From contig NC_089744.1 of assembly GCF_040412425.1 (NCBI RefSeq), positions 31,521,001 to 31,585,000 of the forward strand: a DNA stretch of 64,000 bases, in the 5' to 3' direction. Every line of letters begins with the position of its first letter. The first letter of the stretch is position 1. Source of the DNA: Macrobrachium rosenbergii. Taxonomy: Eukaryota > Arthropoda > Malacostraca > Decapoda > Palaemonidae. A model generated the notes under the pieces. The model was not told the DNA's origin and made no database searches. It saw only the letters and a program-made list of their open reading frames with translations. This document shows, in pieces, positions 13,683 to 25,559 of this stretch. The position numbers were made by a program, and so were the translations under genes.

Positions 13683-13742
<60 letters not shown>
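13538..13742. repeat. Facing (GA)n and (CT)n(CA)n microsatellites
   Basis: GA run at 13538-13590, 95 bp of intervening sequence, then a CT run at 13686-13730 continuing into CACACACACACA. The GA and CT tracts are reverse complements of each other, so the region can fold as a hairpin with a 95 nt loop. Confidence 0.94.
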
Positions 13743-13989
13743 TAGAAAGTCACACACATACAATGAAAACAATATAAAGGAAATCACCTTAGACAGACTG
13801 GACGAAATGAACACAAACATCCAATTAATCAAAGTAGGGAGACGTGTGTACAAAACATGGTACCGAATGAAAACAAAACGAAAAATTCCCAGATAATAAG
13901 AAACGCTTAAAAATTTTATTAAAGAAAAGAAACCAGCAATAATGTGTGAAAACCTAACATTCTGCATTAGTATTATAGGAATTTCAATT

Positions 13990-15660
13990 TCTCAGAAAAT
14001 TATCATGATTTTTAATAATTAGAAAATGTTCTCTTCCCTGGAAGGGGCCATGAGAGATAACTTCAAACCCTCTCCTCCCCTCCCCTCCCCTACCACCACA
14101 CCCTCGTTGGTATCACTCCTCTCCTCTCCGTCCCTCTGCTCACCTCCCCCCTTACCTCACCTCACCACCCCCTCCTCACGCCAGCCTGGCGTCGCTGCCA
14201 TGAGATATTGATTGAACGACCGACCTTCTCTGACATTGCAATAGCAGAATTCAGCGATAACCTTCCCCAAGGAAATCGATGCACGGGCGTTTACCTTGTA
14301 TTTCGGATTGGCTGCTAACAATTCTCAGTTGGGCCTTTTCCTAAGACATGTTAAGTGACAGGTGTCATAACTTAGTAAAAATATGGGTTGTGTCACTACG
14401 GCAAGTAACTTACGATTTACACATAAATAAAATATAAATATTAAACGTTCCAAGGTCATTTGAATGTGGTGATGCACCCTCGGAAACAAAAATTAAACCT
14501 ATACTAAACCAAACCGCTGATGGTCTCTTAAAAATTGCCTATTCTACAGCACAAAAGGTTACAAAAGGATACGCGATTAAAAATACTAAAGGCTGCCAAT
14601 AAGAGCACTATAAAATCAAGAGCACAAGATACAAAAAATGAAAATAATAAAGGACCAAAAGTAGTCATCCAAAAGGTCGGTTATTGCAGGGCATTCTGAA
14701 CTACGCCATTCCGCTAATTCTCTTTTAGCTAAGCTGCTCTAGTTCGGCGAAGATAAACACCAAAATAAGAAGGTAGTTGCAGGCAAGACATGTTAGCAGT
14801 TATACAAACGTCGATGAACTAGTAGTCTCTTCTCCTCCGGATATCGCACCAATTAGGCATTCCGCCCGGCCGCTGCTGGGCAGCCGAGTGTTTCCTTTGA
14901 TGCGATATGGCGCATTACAGTTTCGTAAATGTGGCATTCGACTCTTAACAACTCTAAAGAGGGCCTCTCTCTCAACTATGAGGTTTTATCATACTTGTCT
15001 AATTATTGATTAAGCATCCATTGTTTGGGAAAAAAGGAGAAGCTTAACAGATTTAAAGTAAAAGCTTACTTATTACTCTGGGTTTCTGCTTAGATTGCAT
15101 TTATTCATTACTAAATAAATTAGCCTATTTATTTTCACGTACTGTACTGCTCGGGTACAATCTGAACAGACGGTGTTGTAGACTGGAAGTGCATTCCCTG
15201 ACTGGTGTTGAAATTTTTGGTATGGAAGACTTCAAGGCAGTTTAGTATTCGGTCCTTACATTGTTTAAAACAATTCAGTATACGGGTCTGACGTATTTAC
15301 TCAGCTTAATGATACATGACGAAATCTTCCTTTTTGGTAATAAACCTTGATATCAAAGAACAGAATGATTATATTCTCCTAATGGGAAGGCAGGATCTTG
15401 GGATAGGGCGAAAGGATAGGACTGGATGACAGTGCGTATAATTAAGGAGAATCCGTTTTAAATATAAAGCTAAATGTAGTATATATAAGGACAGACCACA
15501 TGGCAATGAACACCCAACTCCTGTCTCGACTGCACTAAGACATTAACCCATAGGCAAACAACAGACGTAGTACCACACGAAAGTTCAACCTGGCGGTGAT
15601 GTCGTGAAAATCATATTTGGGTCAGAGTTCTGCTTGATACCGTTGTTTTCTGTGCGTGTA
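13990..15660. other. No gene recognised; includes a pyrimidine-rich patch
   Basis: The patch at 14070-14185 is CTCCCCTCCC-like on the plus strand and gives a proline/serine-rich open frame with no domain. The rest is AT-rich and unremarkable. Confidence 0.4.
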
Positions 15661-15759
15661 AGTGATCGGCGTATCAAGCTACTGTTCGGTCGCTGTAAAT
15701 AAAGTCCTTATGAGACAACAAGAGATAAAATACAGAAATTCTCAAAATGATCAATCAAT

Positions 15760-16548
15760 ATTTCAGATTTTCCGTTTTCAACTGCTTTCTCCGCAGTGCC
15801 TTCACATGCAACACTCCTCTTTATCTTTCCTCGACTTGTACAATGCTCCCTCCTTGCAATCATTTTCTCGAGCATATGCATACCAATATTCGTTTTCTTC
15901 TTTATCTACCATAACTGCATTTATCTTTTTACAAATCTTACTACTACACCTCGACCGACTGTGCTACCATCACATCTTCCTTTATATTCACCAACACTTC
16001 CCACTTACTGGCCTCCTCTTCCTTTTACCCAATTATTTCTCTCCCACTCATACAATATTTTTCCCCTCGTTCTTACCCTTCTAACTCTTATCCATACTAT
16101 ACCCAACATTAAGCTGCTCCTCTCCATTTCCCCAAGTGGCTACAATTTGGTAACCTTTATTTGGTTTCCCTCTTCCAGTACAGAATCCTCAACCGAAGCC
16201 TCTCCTCCTCCATCTATAAGCGAATTCATTCTCGACTTATTGCGTATTCCCCTTCGCCACATTTCTTCAGCATTCCTACCAACCTTGCACTCTCTTCCCC
16301 TGCACTGCAGCAACTCCTCTTCCTCTATAGCTTCTTTGAAGTCCTTCACTCTTTCTCTCGACAATTCTACCAAATCTTCCCATTCCCTTCTTTCAGCGGA
16401 CTGCATAACGACTATTCCAACCTGTCGTCTTCCTACTGCAGATGGTCCTAATTTTTTGCCATTTACAAGTCTAAACCTCCATATCCTATTTTATGTCAAA
16501 AATTCTACCTGTTCTCTTATATGTGTCACCTATAGGGTAAATTTGTAA
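15760..16548. other. Unassigned long open region (about 250 codons on plus; charged frame on minus)
   Basis: A 250-codon plus-strand frame (15796-16548) is open, but it is hydrophobic, serine- and proline-rich and matches nothing I know. The plus strand is strongly pyrimidine-biased here. The antisense frame at 16140-16406 encodes a highly charged, Glu/Arg-rich peptide (about 88 aa, with runs such as RERVKDFKEAIEEEELL) that could form a coiled coil. That makes the minus strand the more protein-like side, perhaps a decayed retroelement ORF. Neither frame has a recognised motif or a visible splice or promoter context. I do not call it a gene. Confidence 0.25.
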
Positions 16549-16731
16549 TTTAAACTGTAATCATATTCATGAATTGCAAATATACTTTGAATATTTATGA
16601 TGTTCAGTTTGGTTGCAAATGAATATTTTCAGAGATGTTGAGGCGCCCCCCCCCCCAAACCACTATTCTACAATTATGGGGAACACAAGGGTTTTTGAGA
16701 TGGGGGAAACTCAAAACCTAGCAAGTAGGTA

Positions 16732-16960
16732 CTTACCTGGTCAGGGGGGCTTTGTCCCCTGGACCTTCCCACCTAACCTAATCTAGGACACTAAAAATGA
16801 ACAAATAATATGCTTGCAACCTAACCTGACCTAACCTAGGGTTCCAGCTCCTTACCTGGCAGGAGGAGAGATCACCCCACCCCCACCTAACCTAACCTTC
16901 GGGACTGTAAATTAATGGGGTTGCGACCGAACATAACCATACCTAACCTAACCAAAAACG
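16732..16960. repeat. Two diverged tandem modules carrying CCTAACC clusters
   Basis: CTTACCTGG occurs at 16732 and again at 16851, a period of about 119 bp. After each comes a G/C-rich run, CCCACCTAACCTAA, a GGAC...TAAA segment, and TTGC(A/G)ACC followed by more CCTAACC. Clusters are at 16771-16787, 16818-16841, 16884-16898 and 16940-16953. CCTAA is the complement of the arthropod telomere repeat TTAGG, but the runs are short and degenerate, so this is at most an interstitial, telomere-like motif. Confidence 0.65.
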
Positions 16961-17458
16961 TGAGGTCCATACTTGCCTACTATATGGTTTCACTTTAAAA
17001 ATATTCGATAAACCTTAACTTAATCAGAATCTGAGTTGCAACAGTATCGTGGGATCTCAAAACACAATTGTTTTTCGCTCTTTTGCTTTCGTCCACCAAA
17101 AATAACCTGGTTTCCAACTCTGGTCCCCCCATAACTGTCGGATAAAAGGGGGCTCCAGTATCTTTAAATTACTAATTTGTTACATAAATGAACGTCATAA
17201 ACGTTCAAAACACAATGCAGAATGATTCAAATCGGCAAAAAATAATAAAAAAATATGAGTTACACGTCCGCACAGAAGGAACCATAATTAAGAATCGAGT
17301 TCATTTTTTTAAGCAACATCAAAATAACAAAATTCCACTTAATTTGTGACACTTAGAACAAAAGAACAAATAAGGTTTCAGTATTGTTCACGTACCACAT
17401 TTCAAGATAAAAATAACAACAGACATTTCGAATAGGCTAGCGAATGGGTATCGTTATC

Positions 17459-17693
17459 CTAAAAATATTTTAATATCATTTTTGTATGAAGCACTGAAAA
17501 CTGTAATATCCAGAACACAAAATCCGAAAACTCTAATATCTGTTCAAGATCAGCAACAAGCCAAACCAGGCATTAGCTTGCTATCTTTAAAATGGAAAAA
17601 ATAGACTGAGGGAATTAGAGTGAGATGGAAAAAACGTAACCAACTTAGCCCAGAAGTCGTGTAAAAATGTCCACACAAAGCATTATAACACTT

Positions 17694-17762
<69 letters not shown>

Positions 17763-17965
17763 TTCAAAAAAGAGAACAATACTCCACGATGGTAAACAAG
17801 GGACACACAAGATGACACCACCTCACACACACTACATAACTGGCAGCATAAGATGATGACTACTGCTAAGAATCAAAAAAGTCCGAATGGGTAACAACAT
17901 CCGCCTGTCATTATCTTTGTAGTAGTAAATCTAAAAATATTTTAATATCATTTTTGTATGAAGCA
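17459..17965. repeat. Split direct repeat, about 35 bp, 472 bp apart
   Basis: CTAAAAATATTTTAATATCA and the following TTTTTGTATGAAGCA are identical at 17459-17493 and 17931-17965. CGAATGGGTA precedes both copies and AAAACT.TAATATCCAGAAC follows both at slightly different distances, so the duplicated segment was longer and has since acquired indels. Confidence 0.8.
17696..17759. repeat. (AC)n microsatellite, about 64 bp
   Basis: Uninterrupted CA run lying between the two copies of the split direct repeat. Confidence 0.97.
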
Positions 17966-18019
17966 TATTGAGAAGACATACAAACAACAACAAAGGAAAA
18001 CTCTAATATCCAGAACTGG

Positions 18020-20440
18020 TACTCCAATAACTACAGTTCACCAACCTTAGGAGAAACGGAAGAATGTAAATTGATCTTCACTTTTCAACCAACATTTCTA
18101 GAAGACCTGAATAGGCAAGTATAAAATTTCCATTCATCAAGATAGGGAATATTGCCAGAAGGCTATTTAGTCTCTAAAAGACCCTATGTTTTGCACTGAA
18201 CTATGGAGTAATAGTTTCCAGTCGTGTGATAATGAGTATGGGATAGTGCATGAATTAGATCAAAAGATGGATTATTTCAACTTTGTTTAATAGAGAAGAG
18301 ACCAACTTGGATTGTTATCATTTTACGACCCTCCCAGGCAAGTTGTTAAACTGAAGTTGATTAGTGATGTATAATAGATTTTTATTTGCAATGGAACAAG
18401 CTAATATTTGTCAGGCTTATTTAATATGTTAATTATATAAGGGTCCTCAGAAACTTCAGGCATCTATATTACAACAATATAACAATACATTGTATAGTAA
18501 CTGACCAAAGAATTTACTGAGATTTTTCAGTTCTGACAATGGTAATAATTATTTAATGAACGCCTTTCAAAATAGCACCTGAAGCATATGTCACCTCCCT
18601 TGTCAACTGAAGACATTCATTGTTCTAACAGACCTCTGCGCAAACCTTGCATGCTGATCAATAAAACCTGAACCTAGTCAAGTCTCTATACTTTGCACCA
18701 AAGTCAAAAAAGATGACAGGAGATGCCTTTGGTACAGGAACTGTTTAAAACCTATTTTTTCTAAAGTACTCGGAATAGTTTTAACCACTGAGGTTGCAAC
18801 AGATTTTCCAGCATCTGTAGCACTGCATGAAAGCCCCACTCTACTATACATGTATGTATGCAAATAAGGGTAAGCTCCTCAAATCCTTTGGATTATGAAA
18901 TCTGTCTTACATTTGTTTTTACGAACATGCGTTCTTACTTAGCAGCGTGACGCTGACGGTACGAGAAATTTGTTCTTAGGCCTTGAATATCTGATTAAGA
19001 GTACCTGGCATTTCTTTTTATCACAATATTAAAACTCGTTCCACCACCCCTTGCATACCGCCCAACACAGCCAATTACTCCTTCCACATATCAGCCTTCC
19101 ACTAAAATTCAACGGGTCATCATCCCTACTTCTTCAAGTACTTGCCAATGTTCCTTTACTGATGCTATAACATCCACCTCCAAAAACCAATCCCCCAAGG
19201 TAATTTGAACTCTCATTTTCCCTCAGCATATCGTTTTACCTCGTGCAATTAGGATCGATGCCTCTCAAACCGCCAACAATAGCTCAGATGAAAAATTTCA
19301 TAACCATAATTCCAAGCAAAATCATCGATGATAAGGAGCCCATTCTCATCACAACAGAGAATAATTATAACTTTAGGGTGACAATAATGTCCATTAAAAC
19401 CTAGGACTGGAGGCTGGGGGGTCAGGGTGAATTAATCCTTTATATACACAAAGTATGAATATCAGATAAATGCTTAGATAGAATTATCTACCATTGAAAT
19501 TATCCAAAGGAAATCATTTAAAAAGAAAGTGAAGAAAATACTAAGAAAATCTTACTGGTGAATCAAGACAAAATTCAAAATGCTACAAATATTTTTAACA
19601 AATGAAGTCTAATTTTTATAATCCCCGACTTTTAAAAAGGGTGTTGTGGTTGTAGTGGTGGGGGGGGGAAGGCTTGCTTGTTTCAAATTTCGACTTGAGT
19701 CACACATAAGACGCTCCTAAAATTTTTTTACTCCTTCCGCATTTTATTAGTTTTATTTTCTTATTTTTTTGTGGTACTGTTGTATGAACACCAGCCAATG
19801 TAAAAGCATACCTAATGTATGAATGTTTATGCATATTGCGTATGAAAATTATTGGCAGTTTTAAATAAAACTACTTTCTTAACGCACATGTCCATGGAAG
19901 AGACAACACAACACCTTTAGAATAACAAGGCCTCCCAGAAACGTGAAGGGACAAGGAAAAATAGTGGATGACACTGAAGAAACGGACAGGCCTGTCTCTT
20001 CAAGGTGAGAATACTGTCCGACTCAGGGAAATGTATCAGAGAACAGCATTCCTAGGCTTGTCAGCGGGATGACGGAGACAGTCGCCGACCTTTGCAGCCT
20101 AAGGATCACCGATTCCAAAAGCGCATCTGTGCTAAATAAGACAGAAGAAAATGCTAAACCAAGGCCACCTTGTGGCAAAGAGAGAAAGCGGACCTATAGA
20201 AGAACAACACTGATGATCAGAAAAATCGTCTCTTGAGGGAGAGGATAATGATGAAGCACCCCAATTATGAGTCTAATATTCGAATCTGAGACGAACAAAA
20301 TTTTAAAACTGAGATAAGAAATAAATATATTATAACAACCTATCTAAACACCTGAATTTTAGAAGAAAATATTACCATTTTCTACTATGTTCTTTCTTCC
20401 AGACATGTGTGAAGTAGAATGGACACCAAACGGATGCTTA
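18020..20440. other. AT-rich stretch, nothing recognised
   Basis: Only short motif-free open frames, a G9 run near 19662 and ordinary AT-rich DNA. I find no repeat shared with the rest of the window by eye. Confidence 0.4.
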
Positions 20441-20449
20441 ATTAAATTC

Positions 20450-21145
20450 ACATCTAACAAATAAAAAAAGGTGTATAGAAGAGGGCACAGTGACATAGCA
20501 AGAAGTACAGCTTAAAGGCACTGATGCCGACAAAGAAACAATAATCCCAATCAGGTATACTCGCATGATCTGAATTGACACTCGATGACAGTACGACACA
20601 AGGCTGCGTGGCAACAGCATGAAGAGGCTGGGAAGTAAAGGTAAAAGAAATATGGATGGTCGGATCGTCGGCAAACATGAACAGATTTGTTGTACAGGAA
20701 TCCTAAGGAAACCCACTAGAAATAAGCAAAGAAACATAGTTTAGTCCTACATAGTAACAGATACAGCGTAAAGACGTAGTTGAACCTGGAAATAACTCCA
20801 CTGAAAGGAGCAGTAAAGTGTGAAAGACAGCCTTATGACAAACTGCCAAATGTCTTAGACACTCAAAGAGTGACAGATTGAGATTTTCCGAAGCTCCTCA
20901 AATTGATGACCAAGTATCAGCAGATAAGACAGATTTTGTTCTACAAAAGCAATGATGGTAGCCAAGAGAGTTTTGAATACTTTACAAAAACTGGAAGCTA
21001 TAGCAACAGGACAATAATTTGAAGAGTGCCAATAATAAAGTTTCTCTGGGCTGGGCTGAGCCACTGCTTGTTTCCATGAGGCAGGGTATGCCTGGAAAAA
21101 AAAATGGGAAAGTTCAGAAACCGGTTTGTCAAGAGGATGCAATCT
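20450..21145 (-). pseudogene. Decayed non-LTR retrotransposon reverse transcriptase (jockey/I-like)
   Basis: Reading the minus strand, the segment 21142-20855 encodes a block recognisable as the N-terminal part of a LINE reverse transcriptase. It has PASWKQAVAQPSPEK (usual form SWK.A.V.P..KKG), then SSNYCPVAIASSFCKVF (usual SNYRPIAI.S..SKV.E), and LILGHQFEELR in place of LSD.Q.GFR. Further on, in another frame, 20678-20454 begins MFADDPTIH, matching the catalytic (Y/F)ADD motif, with VNSDHASIPDWD resembling the N.DL..I..W block that follows it. The intervening palm segment is out of frame and stops occur between the blocks. The usual GFR is lost and the arginine of NYRPI is now cysteine. This is an inactive fragment. 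Neither end of the element is resolved. Confidence 0.72.
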
Positions 21146-21301
21146 GGGCAGATGTCTAGCTGAACCTCAAGGATGCAATAATTTCACGGATCCTACAAGC
21201 AGAAATGTAGGATATCAAAGATGGAAAGGGTAAGAGGTTCAGGGTATTGCAGTGGCTAAGAAAATTGGTTACGTACAATATGCAGTTGTAGAAGAGCACA
21301 A

Positions 21302-21304
<3 letters not shown>

Positions 21305-21346
<42 letters not shown>
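21305..21346. repeat. Poly-A run, 42 nt
   Basis: Uninterrupted A42 preceded by AGAGCACAAGTT. It could be the tail of a retroposed sequence on the plus strand, but no matching element body is recognised upstream. Confidence 0.9.
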
Positions 21347-21350
<4 letters not shown>

Positions 21351-21559
21351 CCCAAAGCATCGTTTAATCTAGGAGAACAATCCGCAGATCCACCTAATCG
21401 GACTGAAGGAAGGTCAGATTTACGGAAGTTAACACCTGGCAAACGATATTTTGTTTTTATTACAGTAAGAGAAAAGACAAGGATACCAGATAAGACAAGG
21501 ATACCTATTAGCCTCTTTGTAACAGGAATAATAATATCGCTTCCCAGTAACTTTTAAAA

Positions 21560-22830
21560 GGTATATGCCTGATCCCTTCAACAGAAGTAGTTAAACCAAA
21601 GATTAAAAGAGAGAGGCCTAACAGTGGAAGGGAGAAGTTTCAACAGATTAGGGTTTTGACCTCTTCAGCGTAAGGTGTTCTACCCCACCTTACAAATCCA
21701 GGAGAATGACTATGAATAAGCCTGTCATGAACTTAAGATAACAACCGGTGTTGCATGGAGGGAAATACAGGGAGGATATATATGTTGTAAATATGGGAAA
21801 GAAGTCACAGTACCTAGGCCAAGAATATAATGTGTAAAAATAATATGAAATATTACTGGAAAAAAAAAAAAATACTGGGTGCAAGGTAATATTCATTAGA
21901 ACATGCCATGAGCACTGAATGGTTCATCCTAGCAAAACAGCAACAGACAATGCAAGAGATTATTCCTTCCTTCCCACGTTGTATTTGGCTGGCATTCAAA
22001 AGACAGCCGACACTCCCTGGCTATAAAAGCCAGTGTGCGTCGACCAACCTTTAAATGGCTTCAGGTACTGCACATGATAGAATTCCGGTTTTAACATGGA
22101 AATAGAAAATATTAGCAAAAGTCTGATGCGTATTTATTCTTGAATTTACATCTTTCGAACATTATATCTGCTAGTTATACGAGATTTTTTCAGGAATTGG
22201 GTGAGTGAATAAGTACTTGCCATGAAACCGTTTGCCCTCCCAGAATACTCATACATATATTTCTTGGCTTTTATAGACGCCATGCTTGCCAAAAATATAT
22301 AAAAAATAAATATGAAAAATACAACAAAACTAAAATTTTCGCCTCCCCCGCCCTCTCTCTCTCTCTTTCTCTCTCTCTAATTCACGAAAAATTTCAAAGA
22401 GTACGTAACATTTACTTTTATCTACAAGATCTAAAAATATGATTATTTATGATAAAGTATCATTGAGCATGGAATGGAAAAATACTCTTCCATATGCTAA
22501 TCTCCCATAATGAAACTAATTTAGGACACCTCAGAATATTTCACAAATAGCTAAATTTCGGTTCTTTTATGAATATTCGAAGCTTTCAGTCGTCCTTTAG
22601 CAAGACAGTCTTTCATTAATACTTGAAATAAACAATAACGAAAATCACATCAACGACCCTTCAAAATAGAAAGAAAAAAAAAAGTGAGGTCCATCATAAA
22701 AACGTACTTTTAAATTCAAAAGTCAGTAGAAACACTCTGTTCATTACTTCCCCTAAATGCCGACGGACTTTGGAATTTGACAGCGTACAAACAGTTCATT
22801 CCCTCAAACCATTCACAACAATACATAAGA
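21560..22830. other. No gene recognised
   Basis: AT-rich DNA with a short CTCTCTCT patch at about 22351-22378. No domain, RNA gene or window-internal repeat is recognised. Confidence 0.4.
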
Positions 22831-22834
22831 AAAA

Positions 22835-22874
22835 TTCACTATTACACTCACTGCTTCACTATTACACTCACTGC
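22835..22874. repeat. Perfect 20 bp tandem duplication
   Basis: TTCACTATTACACTCACTGC occurs twice, back to back and without mismatch. It lies about 110 bp outside one end of the multi-hairpin element at 22985. Confidence 0.95.
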
Positions 22875-22984
22875 AAAGTATTTACTATCTGATGTTTACT
22901 CAACTTCGACCACACAAGATGAATGATTGTGGACCGCGCCTCAGCACATAGCCATTTATATACAACGAAAGCAAGATTAAACAA

Positions 22985-23382
22985 GTAAAAAATGCGCCGA
23001 AGTTTCTTCGGTGCATTCGTGTTTTCTGTACAGCCGCTACAGTGTATAATCAAGGCCACCGAAAATGGATCTATCTTTCGGTGGTCTAGGTATAATGTGG
23101 TATGAGGCGCGGCCCATGAAACTTTAACCAAGGCCCGGTGGTGACCTGTCCTATTTTGCCAGAAGGACGATTATGGTTAACATTAACCTTAAATGCAATA
23201 TAAACGACTGAGGCTAGAGGGCTGCAATTTGGTATGTTTGATGATTGGGGGTGGATGATCGACATACCAATTTGCAGCCCTCTAGCCTCAGTAGTTTTTA
23301 AGATCAGAGGGCGGACAGAAAAAAAGTGCGGTCGGACAGACAAAGCCGGCACAATAGTTTTCTTTTGCAGAAAACTAAAATC
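22985..23382 (-). mobile_element. Multi-hairpin non-autonomous element, copy 1
   Basis: About 400 bp with four separate inverted repeats along one strand: TGCGCCGAAG/CTTCGGTGCA (22993-23015), CCACCGAAA/TTTCGGTGG (23056-23084), a 30 bp arm pair with one mismatch (23208-23237 and 23262-23291, core GAGGCTAGAGGGCTGCAA), and TAGTTTTCT/AGAAAACTA (23355-23377). Reverse-complemented, it aligns with the copy at 44266-44603 through the AGTTTTCT end, CTGTGCCGGCTTTGTCTGT, the central hairpin and a CATAATCGT...CTGGC segment. No open frame is convincing. The serial-hairpin structure and dispersed copies suggest a non-autonomous transposon. The class (foldback, MITE or Helitron-related) cannot be decided from two copies, and I saw no unambiguous target-site duplication. 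Confidence 0.8.
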
Positions 23383-23536
23383 ACAAGGAAAAGAAATATA
23401 ACCACACATTCAAATTACCAAGTGTCGCCGTCTATCCCTGCAATCCACTTTTTAAAAGGTCAATTGTGAAGCATCAGGAGAAATGCAAGCTAATAATGTC
23501 GATACGTGTAGAACCGGATATCACCAAGGCTAGATT

Positions 23537-23540
<4 letters not shown>

Positions 23541-23601
<61 letters not shown>
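23541..23601. repeat. (GA)n microsatellite, about 60 bp
   Basis: Uninterrupted GA run about 160 bp beyond the end of the multi-hairpin element. Confidence 0.97.
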
Positions 23602-23603
<2 letters not shown>

Positions 23604-23799
23604 TCCAATATACAGTAAAACAGGACTTATGTTATTTATTCTATATCACAGCACTTATCGTAGTTCATCTGAAGCATTCTATACAAGAAGCACATAACAG
23701 GTTCAATGAAACTAGCATAAATGAATCTTCAGCAGCTAACCAGTTGTAATTTACAGAATCTATGTTGCTCCATTACTGGTGAAAATCAGCCCACAAACC

Positions 23800-24045
23800 A
23801 ATAATAATAATAACAAACCAATAATATAATAATATAATAATAATAATAGTCAGAGTGACTTTGGAATAAAACAGAAAGAGGGTTAGAGCGTGTTCCTCCC
23901 CGTCTTATGGGGAGAATCATGAATGAAGCTGCTTCTTCCCAGGACCCACTAAGACCAAATCCACTGAGCCCGGGTCAGATCTTCCGCTTAAGCCTCAAAA
24001 AAAAAAAAAAAAAAATAAAAAAAAAAAATAAAATAAAAAAAAAGG
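23800..24045. repeat. AAT-rich patch and A-rich tail-like run
   Basis: Imperfect AATAAT/AATATAAT runs at 23802-23849. A non-repetitive 150 bp segment then ends in a long A-rich run (about 23996-24043, with scattered T). The layout of body plus A-rich end is compatible with a retroposed sequence, but I cannot identify the body. Confidence 0.5.
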
Positions 24046-24049
24046 CGAG

Positions 24050-25365
24050 AAGTGTGGCAAACAGGGACGGAGGACACACGAACATTACATCTTGAGCTTG
24101 AAACCCGAGTCCAGGTTGGCATTTCCTATCTCCCACTTCCTTTTCCTTGCTGCTTACATAACGATCGGCTAATCCTACAACCCGTGATTATATGGTTTCT
24201 TCTGCCAAGTCTCCTACTACACATCGTCAGCCTGAGGTCAGTAATCTTGGCACGAGATGCCTTAAAAATCCGTCAGACATCACTATTTACTTTTCTTGTT
24301 TGGCAAATCATATATGTTATCAATTTGCTAGTAGCCTACATTGTAATCTTAGTGAATCTACTATGAATCGTTAATATTACCATTTCATTAAGAATAATAG
24401 TTAGCAACAACTCCAGTACCGCAGCAATTAGGGTGATAAAGTAAAAAAAAAAAAAAAAAAACCGACGCTCGCAAAGACAAAATAGACCTTGCTCTGCCAA
24501 TCGACAACACTACAGTAAATGGCCCGCACTCCACCATAAATCAGACAATCCTTATGGGTTATGGCAAAGGGGAATGGGGTGAGTCAAAGACCCTTAAGCT
24601 TTTTATTGCTACAGCAATTGAAGCATTGCAAACCAACACGTGATTTATATTCCAACTTCTTAAAGCTTGAGATCTTTAAGACGGAATGTTGATTTCTTGT
24701 GTAAAGACAATTATGAGTATCTTTACCGTTTCACTGTCATTTCCGATAACTAATCGATGCTCTTGCTGAGGGGTAAAACAAAATGCACTTTTTTCCGGGG
24801 TCCAAACTCATTCTCATTTCGTGTTTTCATTTCTCTGCATTACAACCAGGACACCTTTCTCACTGTAGACGTGAACGTATCGTCCCGAAACAGTGTTCTT
24901 AACACAAACACAAAAGTAAATTTATACCTACTTCCCAGGGATAAACTTTACAATTAAAAGAACGTCTGTTCAGTAAACTGAGTAAAAGTGAGGTTCTAGA
25001 GAGTTGCTCATGGACATCCATGATATTGTTCATATATCTGCTGCCATCCAATCACGTACTGCTCTCCCATTTGGTGGAGAAGAAATTTAACGTCAGTCTA
25101 CTAGCAATGCCAAGAAAATTCCATAATTATTTGTATCTCCAAAGATCACGAGATATTTAATTTTTTCGACTTATACTTAATTTGTTACAGAATTTGATAT
25201 GAATAAATATCCCAAATATCCTTCACCTCAACACTGTAACAACATTTCAGTTATGTCTCAAGCACTTAATCATAGGTCTTCAATATGTGACAAAGGTGCG
25301 GTACCTGTATTTTGAACAATAGCTCATGAAAGACGAGGTCTACAACTGAGAAATTATTTATATAT
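24050..25365. other. No gene recognised
   Basis: Contains an A18 run near 24443-24460 and ordinary AT-rich DNA. The roughly 100-codon hydrophobic frame at 24052-24366 has no recognisable domain and is not called. Confidence 0.4.
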
Positions 25366-25367
25366 AC

Positions 25368-25527
<160 letters not shown>

Positions 25528-25559
25528 CTGTATACACACACACATTCCCAGACCCAAAC

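Noticed and set aside
14026..14211. Proline/serine-rich 61-codon frame
   Set aside because: It is a translation of a CTCCCC-rich low-complexity patch.
16771..16953. True telomeric array
   Set aside because: The CCTAACC runs are only two or three units long, imperfect and embedded in a larger module.
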